Part shown: piece after piece, positions 6,720-16,003 of the stretch
Numbering within the stretch: position 1 is the first letter of the stretch
Layout of the letters: each line of letters begins with the position of its first letter
Source: an uncultured Bacteroidota bacterium
GTDB lineage: Bacteria > Bacteroidota > Bacteroidia > Bacteroidales > GWA2-32-17
Direction: 5' to 3'
DNA length: 57,172 nt
Assembly: GCA_903837285.1 (NCBI GenBank)
Contig: CAILUD010000152.1
Span: 1-57,172 of the forward strand
Position numbers and translations under genes: made by a program
Notes under the pieces: generated by a model
Seen by the model: the letters and a program-made list of their open reading frames with translations, nothing else
The model's database searches: none
Told to the model about the DNA's origin: nothing

Positions 6720-8729
6720 ATGTTAAGACTTATATTTAAAATAATCATATTTACATACTTATCGCTCTTTTGCAATTTAATTTTTTCTCAAGACGATATA
6801 TACAGTAAATTTACTAAAAGAGCTGATATCTCATATACAAGTAATGAGTATTTTAAGGCTTTAAATATGTACAAAGACTTATATAAAGAATCTCAAAATA
6901 AAGAAGAAAAAAACTATATTTCTTTTCGTATTGCTGAGTGTTATAGAAACATGAATCAAACTCAGAAAGCTGAATCCCAGTATTTAAAAGTAATTACAAA
7001 GAATTATCAAAACCCACTTATTTATTACTATTATGCTGATATGCTTCAACGTAATGAAAAATATGCCGAAGCTGCAGTTCAGTATGAAGAATATCTTAAA
7101 AGAGTTCCTAACGATGAAAAAGCAAAAGTATCTAAAGTATCATGTTCCTTATCTGCCAGATGGATTGAAAGTCCGACTAGATACGTAATTGAAAACAGAA
7201 AAGAATTAAACTCAAAAGAAAGCGATTTTGCTCCAGCTTATGCTTCCAGCGATTATTTAAATATTTACTTTACTTCTACCCGCCCAGGTTTTCATGGTGA
7301 AAAAATTAACCCCGTTACAGGTCAGATTTATTCAGATATTTTTGAAACATCACTTGATAAAAAAGGAGACTGGAGTAAACCGGTACCTTTAAACGATACT
7401 ATTAACTCACCTAACGACGATGGCACACCTTTTTTAGCAGAAAATTATAACAGCATGTATTTTACCCGTTGTAAAGTAGTTAGAGGAATAAAATTAGGTT
7501 GTCAGATTTATAAAGCAACACGTGACGCAGGCGAAGACTGGCAAAAATACGAAATTGTTCAAATTGCTAATGATAGTATATCTGTAGGTTATCCCTCACT
7601 TTCGAAAGATGGATTAACATTGTATTTTGTTGCGAAAATGCAGGGAGGTTTTGGCGGAAATGATATTTGGGTAATGACAAGAAAATCGAGAACTAAAGCA
7701 TTTGGAAATCTTGAAAATCTTGGAATTGAAATAAATACTTTGGGCGATGAAATGTTTCCTTTTATTCGTGAAAACGGAATACTTTATTTTTGCTCAAATG
7801 GACATCCTGGAATGGGCGGTCTGGATATTTTTAAGGCTACAAAAAATGAAGAAAACGAATGGGAAGTCGAAAATATGAGATATCCAATTAATTCTTCTCA
7901 AGATGATTTTAATATTATTTTTAAAGGAAATAACGAAGAAGGATTATTTAGTTCATCTCGTAAAGGTGGTAAAGGAAAAGATGATATTTACTCTTTCATT
8001 TTACCATCAATGGAATTTGTATTACAAGGAGTAATTAAAGATGAAAATAGCGATAAACCAATAAAGGGAGCCCGAATTAGAATCGTAGGAAGTGATGGTA
8101 CCGACCTTGATATTACTACACTTGATGATGGTTCATTCAGATATAAACTTAATCCACATACAAATTATATTTATTTAGCAAAAAAAGAAGGTTATTTAAA
8201 CGGTAAAGGAAGAATTACTACTGCCGAATTAGCAGACAGCAAAACATTTAGCGATGAAATTAGACTGTCATCTATTAAAAATCCGGTTGAAGTAGAAAAT
8301 GTTTTGTACGACTTTGGAAAATGGGAATTGCGCCCCGAAGCAAAAAAAGAATTAAATGGTTTAATAGATATTTTAAAGGCTAACCCAAATATTACTATTG
8401 AACTAGGCTCAAATACCGATATGGTTGGTGATTCTACTTCTAATTTTTTACTTTCTCAAAAACGAGCACAATCTGTTGTTGATTATTTAGTTGAAAAAGG
8501 AATTACAAAAGATAGATTATCGGCTAAAGGATATGGTAAATCACTCCCAAAAGTAATAAATGGAAGAAATGCAAAAGCCGAATTATTTAAAGAAGGTGAT
8601 GTATTATCTGAAGAATTTATTAATAAACTTGCCACTCCTGAGCTAAAAGAAAAGGCAAATCAAATGAACAGAAGAACAGAATTTAAAGTTCTTACAACTA
8701 ACTATATTCCAGATGTAGATGAAGAATAA
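6720..8729 (+). CDS. PorE-like OmpA family protein with TPR, PD40 and CRD domains
   Basis: A 669-residue exported protein. A Sec signal (1-23) leads into TPR repeats (about 30-145), a PD40/WD40-like beta-propeller (about 165-425), a carboxypeptidase-regulatory beta-sandwich (about 430-510) and an OmpA peptidoglycan-binding domain (about 525-665, ending NRRTEF). This four-part order is that of PorE, the periplasmic factor that anchors the type IX secretion machine to peptidoglycan. Bacteroidota carry several paralogues with the same order, so it may be a gliding or envelope relative rather than PorE itself. The cysteine in the signal lacks a proper lipobox. Many T9SS cargo genes surround it. 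Confidence 0.75.
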   Translation: MLRLIFKIIIFTYLSLFCNLIFSQDDIYSKFTKRADISYTSNEYFKALNMYKDLYKESQNKEEKNYISFRIAECYRNMNQTQKAESQYLKVITKNYQNPLIYYYYADMLQRNEKYAEAAVQYEEYLKRVPNDEKAKVSKVSCSLSARWIESPTRYVIENRKELNSKESDFAPAYASSDYLNIYFTSTRPGFHGEKINPVTGQIYSDIFETSLDKKGDWSKPVPLNDTINSPNDDGTPFLAENYNSMYFTRCKVVRGIKLGCQIYKATRDAGEDWQKYEIVQIANDSISVGYPSLSKDGLTLYFVAKMQGGFGGNDIWVMTRKSRTKAFGNLENLGIEINTLGDEMFPFIRENGILYFCSNGHPGMGGLDIFKATKNEENEWEVENMRYPINSSQDDFNIIFKGNNEEGLFSSSRKGGKGKDDIYSFILPSMEFVLQGVIKDENSDKPIKGARIRIVGSDGTDLDITTLDDGSFRYKLNPHTNYIYLAKKEGYLNGKGRITTAELADSKTFSDEIRLSSIKNPVEVENVLYDFGKWELRPEAKKELNGLIDILKANPNITIELGSNTDMVGDSTSNFLLSQKRAQSVVDYLVEKGITKDRLSAKGYGKSLPKVINGRNAKAELFKEGDVLSEEFINKLATPELKEKANQMNRRTEFKVLTTNYIPDVDEE

Positions 8730-8841
8730 TTCTAAGTTTATTAACAATACGTCAACAATTACCTAAATTTCAATCATTTAATATTTTTACATTTTAAAGA
8801 TTTTTATGTTAATCAATTAAAAAATGAAAAATATTATTTTG

Positions 8842-8849
8842 TATCTTTG
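8842..8849 (+). promoter_or_regulatory. -7 element of the 8867 gene
   Basis: TATCTTTG, 17 bases before the ATG; no clear -33 element. Confidence 0.45.
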
Positions 8850-8866
8850 AATAAAATAAAACCAAC

Positions 8867-9469
8867 ATGAAAACATTATTGTTTTTTGTTTCTATATTTT
8901 TCAATTTAAATTTGGCAATTGGTCAAACAGATAGCACCAATGAATATTTTGATGCTGCAAATTTAAAACCGGTTAAAACTAGCCCAAAAAGTCAATGGGG
9001 AGTTAATGTAGGTGCTTTTGGCGGTAGTTATAATGGTCAAGGTTACTACGGTTCATTTTTATCTCCTAGCTATAAATTAAATTTGTCACAAAAATTTTCT
9101 GTTCAGGCAGGTGTAATATTCAGTAGTTTTAATATGCCAAATAGAAATAACAATGAAGGTGGCTCAATAATTAACAACACATATAATACTTCCATATTTT
9201 ATACTCAAGGAGTTTATAAAGTAAATAATAAAATATTTATTACTGGTGGTGCATATACATCTCTAAATAACAAATCTGCAACTTCAAATAATTTAAATCC
9301 TGCATATTACAATGACGATATAAAGGGAGGAAAAATTGGTATCGGATACAACATTAATGACCATTCTAGCCTTTACCTTGAAATGCAAATTAATAAAGGA
9401 TACTCACCTTTTAATTCATGCTCATCATCATTTTCAAATGGTTTTGGAAATTCATTTGTAGGCTGGTAA
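8867..9469 (+). CDS. Small outer-membrane barrel-like hypothetical protein
   Basis: A 200-residue protein with a Sec signal (1-19, ending AIGQ). A short linker follows, then alternating strands rich in Gly, Tyr, Ser and Asn. It ends FGNSFVGW, an aromatic C-terminus typical of barrels. The composition suggests an eight-stranded surface barrel, but I recognise no family. It has its own -7 element and lies in the same direction as the PorE-like gene 138 bases upstream, possibly as a separate transcript. Confidence 0.6.
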   Translation: MKTLLFFVSIFFNLNLAIGQTDSTNEYFDAANLKPVKTSPKSQWGVNVGAFGGSYNGQGYYGSFLSPSYKLNLSQKFSVQAGVIFSSFNMPNRNNNEGGSIINNTYNTSIFYTQGVYKVNNKIFITGGAYTSLNNKSATSNNLNPAYYNDDIKGGKIGIGYNINDHSSLYLEMQINKGYSPFNSCSSSFSNGFGNSFVGW

Positions 9470-9550
9470 TTTTTAATATTATTTCTCATTTATTTTTTTA
9501 AGCTTTTTTTATATATTAGCGGTATTAATAACCCTTTAAAACTGCTTAAT

Positions 9551-11803
9551 ATGAATCGATTTAGTTTACTACTAATTATTATTATCTTAAGTCTTTCTGC
9601 ATCCAATTTAAGCTACAGTCAGACCTTTAAGTCTATTATGGCTGATGATATAATTATCAGACAAAAAGTAAAAGAAAATCCTCAGATTATTGAAGATTAT
9701 AAACTTTATGAAAAGAATTTCAAACAAATAATTGAAAATCTTAATTCATTTAAAACAGATACATTATTAAACGGTAAAAGAATAATACCAGTTGTTGTGC
9801 ACGTTATTCATGCAAATGGACCAGAAAATATTAGCGATGCTCAGGTAATAGATGGCATTAATAAAATGAACATCGATTACCAAAAACAAAATGCAGATAC
9901 TACTGCAATTTTTGGTATATTTAAAGCCCGTGCTGCAAATTGTGCAATTGAATTCAGATTAGCAAAAATTGATACCAATGGAAATTGCACAAATGGTATT
10001 GAGCATATTTTTGACCCACAAACAAACTGGGCTTATTTTAATACCATGAAACAATATGTTTGGGATCCAACAAAATACATGAATATTTTTGCAGTAAATT
10101 TTATTTACCCCGAAGGAATGACATTACCTGATGGTGCATTTATTGGTGGTATGTCTCCTTTTCCTCCAGATAACACTTTATCGCAAGCATTAACTGGCGG
10201 AGATACTGATATTGACGGTGTTCTTATCAGACAGGATTGTATTGGTACAATTGGAACTGCAACCAATATGGGTGGTATGGGAATAAATTTACTTAACAGA
10301 ACTTTTACTCACGAAACAGGTCATTATTTTAATTTATATCACCCATTTCAATCATTATATGCAGCATTAGGTATTGATGGTTGTGGAGCATTATTTATTA
10401 CTGCCGGCGATGAAGTTTCAGATACACCACCAGTTGCTGTAGCCACTCAGAACACTTCTTTAAATTGTTTTACACCAGGTAGTATAAATTCATGTACTGG
10501 AGACAATCCTGACGAACCAGATATGATTGAAAATTATATGGATTATCAGTTTGGATATTGCACAAATATTTTTTCGAATGGACAAAAACAAAGAATGGAT
10601 GCAACACTAGCCGCAATAAGACATAACTTATGGACTAAAGAAAATCTTATTGCAACCGGAGTATTAGATACAAGTATTCATAATATTTGCACTCCAATTG
10701 CTGATTTTTCTGCTTCTCCTAGAGTTGCATGTGTTGGAGATGCAATCAATATTACAGACATTTCATATAACGGTACGCCAAGTTCGTGGAGTTGGGATTT
10801 AACCGGAGCTACACCAGCTATTTCAACTGTTCAAAATCCTACAGTAATTTACAATACAGCTGGTTTATTTCCTATAAAACTTGTTGTTACTAATGCATCT
10901 GGAAACGATAGTATAACAAAAACATCTTTTATTCGTGTTTTTGATCCAGCAGCAAATATTAATGTTCCTTTATCAGAAGATTTCGAAACTGGTATTAATC
11001 CAAGCTGGATAGTAAATAATTCGGCTGGAAATGGCTGGGAAGTTACCGATACTGCTTCAGTTTCGGGAACAAAATCTGCAAGAATTAGTAATTTTGCAGG
11101 AAATCAAAACGGTAGCTTTGATGATTTAATAAGCGAAGGATACAATCTTAATTCGCTTACAACATCTGTAATTCCACTAAAAATAAAGTTTAAATATGCT
11201 TATTGTGGAAAAATTAATGCAGGCTCAATACTTGCTGCTGCCGATACAGCATTTGATAAAATGAGAATATTAGTTTCTACTAATTGCGGTAAAACATGGA
11301 TTCAAAAATGGGCAAAAGCAGGTGTATTATTGCAAACCACTGCAAACCCAAATCAAAATAGTTTTAATCCTGTTGCAGCCGATTGGTCATCAGATTCTGT
11401 AAATATTCAACTTTATTTAAATCAACATCAGATTAATTTCCGTTTTAAATTTGAGTTTTATAGTAGCGGTGGAAATAATATCTATATCGAAGATATTAAT
11501 ATTGATAACGGCACTTATACTGGAATGGATTCGTATTCAATGGATTTAATAAATATGCAAATTTTCCCTAATCCAGTATCTGATAACTCAACAATATCAT
11601 TCGATTTGCCTGAAAATATGCAAACTAAAATTCAGATTTTTGATATGATTGGGAAAGAAGTTAAATCAATTGAGAATAATGAACTGTCACTCGGACATCA
11701 CGAATATAATATTAACAAAAATGATTTAAAATCGTCGGGATGTTACTTTGTAAAGCTTTCTGCTGGTGAATTTGTGTTTACCAGAAAGTTAATGGTAAAA
11801 TAA
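9551..11803 (+). CDS. Secreted M43-family (cytophagalysin-like) metalloprotease, T9SS cargo
   Basis: A 750-residue secreted zinc protease. A Sec signal (1-24) and propeptide precede the catalytic domain. The zinc site is H254-E255-x2-H258-x5-H264, with a Met-turn at ENYMDY. In M43/pappalysin enzymes the motif is usually HExxHxxGxxH; here the glycine is asparagine (N261). A PKD domain (about 380-465) and a jelly-roll-like region follow. The last 80 residues (from IFPNPVSDN, about 670) are a type A T9SS sorting domain. A strong terminator follows at 11827-11854. The natural substrate cannot be read from sequence. Confidence 0.88.
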   Translation: MNRFSLLLIIIILSLSASNLSYSQTFKSIMADDIIIRQKVKENPQIIEDYKLYEKNFKQIIENLNSFKTDTLLNGKRIIPVVVHVIHANGPENISDAQVIDGINKMNIDYQKQNADTTAIFGIFKARAANCAIEFRLAKIDTNGNCTNGIEHIFDPQTNWAYFNTMKQYVWDPTKYMNIFAVNFIYPEGMTLPDGAFIGGMSPFPPDNTLSQALTGGDTDIDGVLIRQDCIGTIGTATNMGGMGINLLNRTFTHETGHYFNLYHPFQSLYAALGIDGCGALFITAGDEVSDTPPVAVATQNTSLNCFTPGSINSCTGDNPDEPDMIENYMDYQFGYCTNIFSNGQKQRMDATLAAIRHNLWTKENLIATGVLDTSIHNICTPIADFSASPRVACVGDAINITDISYNGTPSSWSWDLTGATPAISTVQNPTVIYNTAGLFPIKLVVTNASGNDSITKTSFIRVFDPAANINVPLSEDFETGINPSWIVNNSAGNGWEVTDTASVSGTKSARISNFAGNQNGSFDDLISEGYNLNSLTTSVIPLKIKFKYAYCGKINAGSILAAADTAFDKMRILVSTNCGKTWIQKWAKAGVLLQTTANPNQNSFNPVAADWSSDSVNIQLYLNQHQINFRFKFEFYSSGGNNIYIEDINIDNGTYTGMDSYSMDLINMQIFPNPVSDNSTISFDLPENMQTKIQIFDMIGKEVKSIENNELSLGHHEYNINKNDLKSSGCYFVKLSAGEFVFTRKLMVK

Positions 11804-11826
11804 TTAGTAAAAAAGTAAAAATCATT

Positions 11827-11854
11827 AAAAGGTGCAGAAAACTCTGCACCTTTT
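11827..11854 (+). terminator. Intrinsic terminator of the M43 protease gene
   Basis: A 12-bp stem (11827-11838 with 11843-11854, core GGTGCAGA/TCTGCACC) has a 4-base loop and ends in a T run. Confidence 0.9.
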
Positions 11855-11858
11855 TTAT

Positions 11859-11866
11859 TATTTTTG
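11859..11866 (+). promoter_or_regulatory. -7 element of the 11904 gene
   Basis: TATTTTTG sits directly behind the terminator and 37 bases before the ATG. Confidence 0.45.
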
Positions 11867-11903
11867 CAATCTTAGTAAACAAAAAAATTAATGTTTTAAT
11901 ATT

Positions 11904-12287
11904 ATGAACGAGAAAACCAGAATCTTAGCTAAAACAAAAAACATTCAGATAATTATTGATAATTGTCTTTTACAAAAAACCGAATTTACAGCAATTCCAC
12001 GCAACTCAAATTCTGAAGATTGGGAAGTTGAATTAAATATTAAAAGTATTTCAAAAGCTTTGGAATGGGGAATGTTTATTAAATCTAACAGATTTGAATT
12101 AGCAACTAATGAATTATTTGTTAATCCAGTTATTGCTCCTGTAGTACAACAAAAACCTAAACCAAAAAGAAAAGAAAGACCTACTAATTTTTCCGAAACA
12201 GCTGAGGAACAAACAGAAGAAACCGAAAATGAAGTTAATTTGTTAAAAATGGAAACACAATCAAATAATCTTTTATCGTTCGAATAA
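11904..12287 (+). CDS. Hypothetical cytoplasmic protein
   Basis: 127 residues, no signal peptide and no membrane segment. The N-terminal half (about 1-80) looks like a small folded alpha/beta domain, with EDWEVELNIKSISKALEWGMFI and surroundings. It is followed by a basic stretch (KPKPKRKERP) and a very acidic, Glu/Thr-rich tail that is probably disordered. I do not recognise the family. It has its own promoter-like element and stands alone between a terminator and a 140-base gap in which I see nothing but the next promoter. Confidence 0.6.
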   Translation: MNEKTRILAKTKNIQIIIDNCLLQKTEFTAIPRNSNSEDWEVELNIKSISKALEWGMFIKSNRFELATNELFVNPVIAPVVQQKPKPKRKERPTNFSETAEEQTEETENEVNLLKMETQSNNLLSFE

Positions 12288-12384
12288 GTTTATTTGCCAT
12301 TTATTCTGTTTGCTAACATATTTTTTAAATAAAAGAAATCGAATAAACCTTTCATATTATTTGCTTACAATAAATTACACAAAC

Positions 12385-12415
12385 TTGCAAGTTTTTTAAA
12401 ATTAGCGTAGGTTTG
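12385..12415 (+). promoter_or_regulatory. Promoter of the MORN protein-GtrA operon
   Basis: TTG (12385-12387), 20 bases, TAGGTTTG (12408-12415), then the ATG at 12429. This leaves a very short leader. Confidence 0.5.
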
Positions 12416-12428
12416 AAAAAAAATAAGA

Positions 12429-13565
12429 ATGTCTCGACTATTATTGATAATAATTTTTATTTGTCCTTTATTTTTAACCGCTCAAACCGAGACCAAATTA
12501 ATTTTAAAAGGTGGTGTTTATGCAAGCTCTAATGATGCACCTGTAGGTTATGCAGGAGTTCATATTCGATCAACAATTATTGGTGCAGTTACAACCGAAG
12601 ATGGGAAATTTGAATTATCATTTGAACCTCAATATTTAAAAGACACTTTAATTTTCTCGTCAATTGGATATAAGCAAGTTAAAATTCCAATTGCTAAAAT
12701 AAATTTAAAACAGTTTTTAAGAGTAGAAATTGAAGATTCGTTATTTCTTTTAAACGAAATTGTTGCAATGTGTTATGACAACATAGAAGCACTTCGCTGG
12801 AAAAGCAAAAAGAATGATAAAAGCCAGTATCTGCTTACATTTTCAACCCGCGAACTTCAGAATGCAGCAAATTATATAAGTATATTAAAAGAGAATTATG
12901 GCGGCGATGCTAAAATAAAAACAAATTTTATTCGCTGGAAAAAAGTTAAAGTAAATGGAATACCGGATAAAGTAACTCTTACTGTTTCATGGTTCCCTTG
13001 CCCCTATTGTCCCGACCAGATTAATAATGTTGCTGTAACATTAGAAGTACTGGACAAAAAAGATAATAACCTGGTTGAAAACAATACGTACCGTAAACCT
13101 TTAATAAATTATTATCAGAATCTTTTAGATAAAACATTTGCACAAGGTGTAGATAATGCACAACTGGAAGAAAGAGCACAGGTAATGTATCTTAAAAAAG
13201 CAAAAGAGCCTTATACTGGACAATGTTATGGATATTACGAAACCGGTCAGAAAGGATTGCGTGGCGCATATGAAAAGGGAATTAAAAATGGTTTCTGGGA
13301 ATATTGGTATAGTAACGGACAAAAGAAAATTGAAGGAACATATTCCAACGGAAAAAAAGAAGGAAAATGGCGTTTCTGGTATTCTAACGGACAGCCTAGA
13401 ATAGTTGGTAATTACATTGATGACGAAATGGATGGAAAAAATTTCTGGTACTATGAGAGTGGTGCAAAAAAGAAAGAAGCAACATTTCGCAAAGGTGTTT
13501 ATTTAGAAAAAACCGAATGGGACGAAAAAGGTAATGTTACCGATATTACTAATTTCTTAAAATAA
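12429..13565 (+). CDS. Exported CarboxypepD_reg-like and MORN_2-repeat protein
   Basis: A 378-residue exported protein. A Sec signal (1-19) is followed by a carboxypeptidase-regulatory-like beta-sandwich (about 22-110), as found before TonB receptors. A middle region carries WFPCPYCPDQ. The C-terminus has four MORN_2/YwqK-type repeats (about 260-365) built on GxYxNGKKxGxWxxWYxNGQ. Such repeats occur in many Bacteroidota surface or envelope proteins and their binding partners are mostly unknown. The GtrA gene begins 15 bases downstream, so the two are likely one operon. Confidence 0.75.
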   Translation: MSRLLLIIIFICPLFLTAQTETKLILKGGVYASSNDAPVGYAGVHIRSTIIGAVTTEDGKFELSFEPQYLKDTLIFSSIGYKQVKIPIAKINLKQFLRVEIEDSLFLLNEIVAMCYDNIEALRWKSKKNDKSQYLLTFSTRELQNAANYISILKENYGGDAKIKTNFIRWKKVKVNGIPDKVTLTVSWFPCPYCPDQINNVAVTLEVLDKKDNNLVENNTYRKPLINYYQNLLDKTFAQGVDNAQLEERAQVMYLKKAKEPYTGQCYGYYETGQKGLRGAYEKGIKNGFWEYWYSNGQKKIEGTYSNGKKEGKWRFWYSNGQPRIVGNYIDDEMDGKNFWYYESGAKKKEATFRKGVYLEKTEWDEKGNVTDITNFLK

Positions 13566-13580
13566 TTTGGTTGTAATAAA

Positions 13581-14078
13581 ATGAGAAATATTTTTGAAAC
13601 AATCGGAGGCTGGATTCGCACTATTATAGATTTCTTTTACCCTCCCTTTAGGAAGTTTACAACATTGCAATTCTTTAGATACGGAGTAACTGGTGCTGCA
13701 AATTTAGTTTTCGACTGGGTTTTGTTTTTTGTTATATATACTTTTGTTTTACAACACCAGATGCTAAATTTGGGTTTTATAACATTAAGCTCACATATTG
13801 CAACATTCTGCATAAAATTTCCCATAGTTCTTTTTTCTGGATTTTTATTACAAAAATATGTTACTTTCAACGATTCAGATTTACGAGGACATGTTCAATT
13901 ATTCCGATATCTGGTAGTATTTGTAATAAATCTTTTAGTTAATTATGCTGGTTTAAAATTATTAGTTGATGTTTTTAATTTATATCCTACCATTTCTAAT
14001 ATGTTAGTTTCAATTATTACAGTTTTTATCAGCTATTTCTCACAAAAAAGGTACACTTTTAAAGTTGTACAGAATTAA
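13581..14078 (+). CDS. GtrA family membrane protein
   Basis: 165 residues with four predicted membrane helices (about 30-52, 60-85, 105-125 and 135-155). The family opening FRYGVTGAANLVFDW is present. GtrA-type proteins are thought to help flip or hand over polyprenyl-linked sugars in glycosylation of cell-surface polymers. No glycosyltransferase neighbours it here, so the sugar pathway is unknown. It closes the operon with the MORN-repeat gene. A long A/T palindrome (14097-14137) follows and is probably the operon end. Confidence 0.85.
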   Translation: MRNIFETIGGWIRTIIDFFYPPFRKFTTLQFFRYGVTGAANLVFDWVLFFVIYTFVLQHQMLNLGFITLSSHIATFCIKFPIVLFSGFLLQKYVTFNDSDLRGHVQLFRYLVVFVINLLVNYAGLKLLVDVFNLYPTISNMLVSIITVFISYFSQKRYTFKVVQN

Positions 14079-14096
14079 AACAGAAAACATTCAGGT

Positions 14097-14137
14097 ACTT
14101 ATATATACAAAATATTAAATATTTTGTATATATAAGT
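14097..14137. terminator. 41-bp near-perfect palindrome behind GtrA gene
   Basis: 14097-14116 is the exact reverse complement of 14118-14137, with one base between. The stem is A/T-rich and followed by a run of A, not T, on the plus strand. It can form a cruciform or long hairpin. A terminator role is likely but unproven. Confidence 0.55.
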
Positions 14138-14182
14138 GTTAAAAAAATATAGCATTAATCTTTTTTGTATTGTATTATTTAA

Positions 14183-14190
14183 TAATTTTG
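14183..14190 (+). promoter_or_regulatory. -7 element of the DNRLRE gene
   Basis: TAATTTTG, with TTTG at 14164-14167 about 15 bases upstream. The leader would be about 65 bases. Confidence 0.5.
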
Positions 14191-14261
14191 ACATATAGTT
14201 TACAATAATACATATAGATTTTATAGCTACAGAATTAATAACAAAATAAAAATTATACTTT

Positions 14262-15737
14262 ATGAAAACACAAACTCTACGCTTTCTGGCAATTTTAATG
14301 CTTTTAGCATTTAACAGTAACGTTTTTTCACAAACAACGGTGACCATTTGTCCGGATGGAACTAATGGACAAGATGCATTTATAAGAGATATTGCTCCAA
14401 CCACTAACTTTGGCGCTAATCCAGAATTTGGTGCTGCTGCCTGGACATATAGTGGTACTGACATGATTACACGAACATTTATTGATTTTGATTTTTCATC
14501 TATTCCTAATGGAGCTACCATACTTTCAGCTAATTTATATCTTTATAATTATGCTAATGCGCAAACCAATAATGGGGAACACAGTCAATTAAATGGCACA
14601 AATGAATTGGTTGTACAAAGAATTACTGGTGCATGGGATAATTCGACCATTAACTGGAATAATAAACCAACTACATCTACACAAAATCAAGTAATAACTC
14701 CAGCAAGCACCTCAATTCATCAGGATTATAACATTAATGTTACCGGATTAACTCAGGACATTATAAATAATCAAGCTAATAGCCATGGATTTATGTTTAA
14801 ACTTCAAACTGAAGTTAAATACAGATGCGTTGTGTTTGCATCAAGTAATAATACTGATCCAAATCTTAGACCCAAACTTGTTATTACTTATTCTGAAAAT
14901 AACCAAAATTGCATAACTATTCGCCCAAATGCTCAAAATGGAAAAGATGCATTTATTAGAGATATTGCTCCAACTACAAACTTTGGTTCAAATCCAGAAT
15001 TTGGCGCTTCTGCCTGGACATATAGCGGTACTGAAATGATAACCCGGAGTTTTATTGATTTTGATTTTTCAGCTATTCCTACTGAAGCTACAATACTTTC
15101 AGCTAATTTATATCTTTATAATTATGCCGATGCACAAACCAATAATGGGGAACACAGTCAATTAAATGGCACAAATGAATTGGTTGTACAAAGAATTACA
15201 AGTGCATGGGATAATTTAACTATTAATTGGAATAATAAACCAACTACATCTACACAAAATCAAGTAATAGTTCCAGCCAGCACCTCTATTCATCAGGATT
15301 ATAATATTGATGTTACTAATTTAACACAAGACATAGTTGATAATTTAGCGAATAGTCATGGATTTATGTTTAAAATTCAAACCGAAATTAAATACAGATG
15401 TGTTGTGTTTGCCTCAAGTAATGTAGTTGACACTAATCTTGCTCCAAAGATTGAAATATGTTATATTAATGATAATGGTGTTCACAATCTTTCATTATCA
15501 GATAATATTAAAATATACCCTAACCCTGCTACCGACAAAATCACCATTTCAAATATTGACAACTCTAATGAAATTATAGCGACAATTATAGATTTTCAAG
15601 GTAAAATAATTTTAGAAAATAAATTCTTTAGACAAAATTCTTTTGAATTAAATGTTAATTCGCTATCAAAAGGAATTTACATTTTAAAATTACAAACTGA
15701 TAAGAATATTGAATTTAAAAAGTTTGTGAAACAATAG
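14262..15737 (+). CDS. Secreted protein with two tandem DNRLRE (CBM96-like) domains, T9SS cargo
   Basis: 491 residues with a Sec signal (1-24). Two nearly identical domains follow (about 25-210 and 216-402), each opening with DAFIRDIAPTTNFG. These are DNRLRE-type beta-sandwiches, a family linked to carbohydrate binding (CBM96). The last 77 residues (from KIYPNPATDK, about 414) are a T9SS sorting domain. The repeat unit is 191 codons; the DNA copies are offset by 573 bases and share long identical blocks (around 14566-14625 and 15139-15198), so the duplication looks recent. No catalytic domain is present, so it probably binds a surface polymer. Confidence 0.85.
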   Translation: MKTQTLRFLAILMLLAFNSNVFSQTTVTICPDGTNGQDAFIRDIAPTTNFGANPEFGAAAWTYSGTDMITRTFIDFDFSSIPNGATILSANLYLYNYANAQTNNGEHSQLNGTNELVVQRITGAWDNSTINWNNKPTTSTQNQVITPASTSIHQDYNINVTGLTQDIINNQANSHGFMFKLQTEVKYRCVVFASSNNTDPNLRPKLVITYSENNQNCITIRPNAQNGKDAFIRDIAPTTNFGSNPEFGASAWTYSGTEMITRSFIDFDFSAIPTEATILSANLYLYNYADAQTNNGEHSQLNGTNELVVQRITSAWDNLTINWNNKPTTSTQNQVIVPASTSIHQDYNIDVTNLTQDIVDNLANSHGFMFKIQTEIKYRCVVFASSNVVDTNLAPKIEICYINDNGVHNLSLSDNIKIYPNPATDKITISNIDNSNEIIATIIDFQGKIILENKFFRQNSFELNVNSLSKGIYILKLQTDKNIEFKKFVKQ

Positions 15738-16003
15738 ATAAAATAAGATTAAATAAATACCTAAATTATATTTACAAATTACTTTAAAATGTCATTTTAA
15801 TTAAAAACATTTTACTGTTTATATTGTTACCAAAGTTATTTCTTGCTCTTTCCGGATTTATAATCCGAAAGAAAATAACTTGTGGATTTATAATTTGTTG
15901 GAAATAATTCCAACAAAGGCATAAAAACTTGAAGGTCACACTGAGGTTCTCGAAGTGTGATGGTAATGTCATCCTTCGAGAACCTCAGGATGACGGATAG
16001 TGC
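15738..16003. other. Hairpin-rich intergenic region between convergent genes
   Basis: No gene is seen. The region holds a hairpin at 15853-15867 (CGGATT/AATCCG), one at 15894-15917 (10-bp stem TTTGTTGGAA) and the dispersed palindrome at 15935-15994. They lie between the ends of the DNRLRE gene and prfC and could end both transcripts. Confidence 0.6.
15935..15994. repeat. GTCAT...ATGAC dispersed palindrome, copy A
   Basis: The 21-base arms 15935-15955 and 15974-15994 pair with two mismatches (core CTGAGGTTCTCGAAG). It starts 9 bases behind the prfC stop and resembles 17724-17790 and 43414-43476. Confidence 0.7.

Noticed and set aside
14099..14521. 140-residue minus-strand frame
   Set aside because: It is a shadow of the DNRLRE gene and its upstream region; the antisense of repetitive coding sequence stays open by chance.
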